Made by a program: the position numbers and the translations under genes
Notes under the pieces: generated by a model
What the model saw: only the letters and a program-made list of their open reading frames with translations
The model's database searches: none
Told to the model about the DNA's origin: nothing
Part shown: one piece after another, positions 62,550 to 64,000 of the stretch
How positions within the stretch are numbered: the first letter of the stretch is position 1
Layout of the letters: each line of letters starts with the position of its first letter
DNA from: Aphidius gifuensis
Lineage: Eukaryota > Arthropoda > Insecta > Hymenoptera > Braconidae
Length of the DNA stretch: 64,000 nucleotides
Direction: 5' to 3'
Assembly: GCF_014905175.1 (NCBI RefSeq)
Contig: NC_057789.1
Coordinates: forward strand, 6,076,001 to 6,140,000

Positions 62550-64000
62550 TTTGACAATATTTATTTATTGTAAAATTACTATTTGTTTAATTGTTTTTAT
62601 TTACTTATTTATAGGTTAGGGTGTTTTGTTTATAATTTGGCTATTATCTCGACAAAATAGAAATCTATTTTATCAATTTTGTGTTGAGCAGATTTCTGGT
62701 ATATTTACACTCTAAAGCTTTCAAATTCAACTGGTAGATGGATTTTCTAACAAGCAAAGCCTACTTTTTTTTTTTTTTCAAAATAAACATAATGAATTTA
62801 AAAATAAAAAAACTTGTAATAAATCACAGATAAAAATAAAAAACCCATATATATTTTTTTAACAATAAACTACAGAATTTATCAAATGCAAATTAAAAAC
62901 ATGATTATTAAAATATAAAAAAAAAAAAAATATCAAGTATATGGGTAAGATATTATACTGCATCGTCAAATAATTATTACCACACACAAAAATTTACATG
63001 GTATATGTTTAATTGTACATAAAAAACAAGATTTTAAATAGCCAATAAAAATAATAAAATGTGCATTGATATTTAGAAATTGGAAGCCGGTTTTCAAAGA
63101 AGGGTGTCTTTTTTACCTCAGCATAAATATATATGAATACAGACAAGTTGAAAATTACTATTCGAAATTTTATGACTATGCCAGTTGGTGGAAGCAACAT
63201 GGATGGATTATAGCTTCAACTAATTGGTAAATTAAATTCACAAGGTCATTGACAATATAATAAAACTTGGTATGATTGACACACCTAATTCATCTCATTC
63301 CCATCATCAAAAAAATTTATTTTCACGCCAGTTTTTTTTAAGAAGCTTATATATAAAAAAATATTTTCAATAAATAAATAAAAAAAATTGACACCATAGT
63401 GGTAAATAATTTTATATACCTTTTATACTATATATAAAATGAAAAGTAACAAGTTGTCCCTCCTTCCCTATTAATTCTGTCAAAACCAACTATATTTAAC
63501 GTCGTTTGCCACATTATTATTACCCGTTACCTCTATAATTTATTAACATTTTGCAAAGCCACGTACCTTCGTAAAGCAATACCCACAAAACATGAAAGCC
63601 TATCTAACGGCTTGTATTATATGTTGCATATATAAATTCTTTTTTGAAAAATCCATTAAATCCTTATTTACCCCTCGAATTTTCTTTGAATAATTTATAA
63701 ATCATTTTTTGTATAAAAATTTTCTTATTAATTATAATTTTAAGTATTATTATCTCAAAATAAATAAGCCATTATATTATCAATAAATTAATCTGTCTAT
63801 ACTATATTACTACTATGTACACAAGTAAATTGAATAAGTAAAAATCGTTCACAAACTTCATATGGCTACACATACACAATAGTTTAGATGACTCGTTAAT
63901 TTAATTATACCTCATAGAGGATAATAAAAATGAAAAAGCACAACTGATTGTCGCATTACGATTTATAGTGTCAAACGAATTTGTACCTATATAAAGAAAT
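62550..64000. other. AT-rich sequence without recognised genes
   Basis: The first 100 bp or so should hold the minus-strand promoter of the COMM-domain gene. Further right I see only AT-rich DNA. The minus frame at 63009-63200 has no family likeness or splice context. Confidence 0.5.

Noticed and set aside
1..64000. tRNA, rRNA, CRISPR arrays and intact transposons
   Set aside because: No T-arm-like boxes, ribosomal stretches, spacer-repeat arrays or transposase/reverse transcriptase frames were seen by reading. A covariance-model search was not possible.

Overview
The window looks like nuclear DNA of an insect, most probably a hymenopteran. It is strongly AT-rich, has long poly-A/poly-T runs and very long introns, and its genes use GT-AG introns. 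The order rests mainly on the odorant receptor, which has the WVPYDLSNS-type loop and SYSIYNV-type tail common in wasp, ant and bee receptors. I cannot name the species.

About three quarters of the window (20702-49438, and probably from 648 or 8960) is one plus-strand gene, the voltage-gated potassium channel Shaker (Kv1). The common coding body lies in six exons from 42898 to 49438. Upstream are at least two alternative first exons that splice in the correct phase onto 42898. One, at 20702-20778, encodes the classic inactivation-ball start MAAVAGIYG. The other, at 8960-8985, encodes the short start MQMILVAGG. A third coding exon at 648-1045 ends at a good donor in the same phase and may be a long N-terminus. 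The pore segment is encoded twice, by two 130-nt exons 52 nt apart (45505-45634 and 45687-45816). They must be mutually exclusive. They differ in the turret and put Arg or Thr at the position of Shaker T449, the residue that sets C-type inactivation and outer TEA block. This is the most interesting feature of the window.

The Shaker introns hold no convincing other genes. They contain a nine-copy, about 151-bp tandem array (about 21045-22372), several isolated GC-rich islands (7950-8050, 30580-30960, 33190-33310, 33860-33960, 34590-34830, 35040-35340), short perfect hairpins and many AT-rich simple repeats. From 49439 to 58954 is a 3' flank made of a probable 3' UTR with an intron, low-complexity AT DNA, and a second copy of a dispersed about 92-bp repeat.

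The right end (58955-62549) is a nested locus. On the minus strand, two exons 3.4 kb apart join into a 76-residue protein that resembles a COMM domain (COMMD6-like). Inside its intron, on the opposite strand, sit a four-exon odorant receptor (59570-60954, 390 aa) and an intronless gene (61332-62189, 285 aa) for an acidic protein with a CENP-B/Tc5-type helix-turn-helix. From 62550 to 64000 I see no gene.
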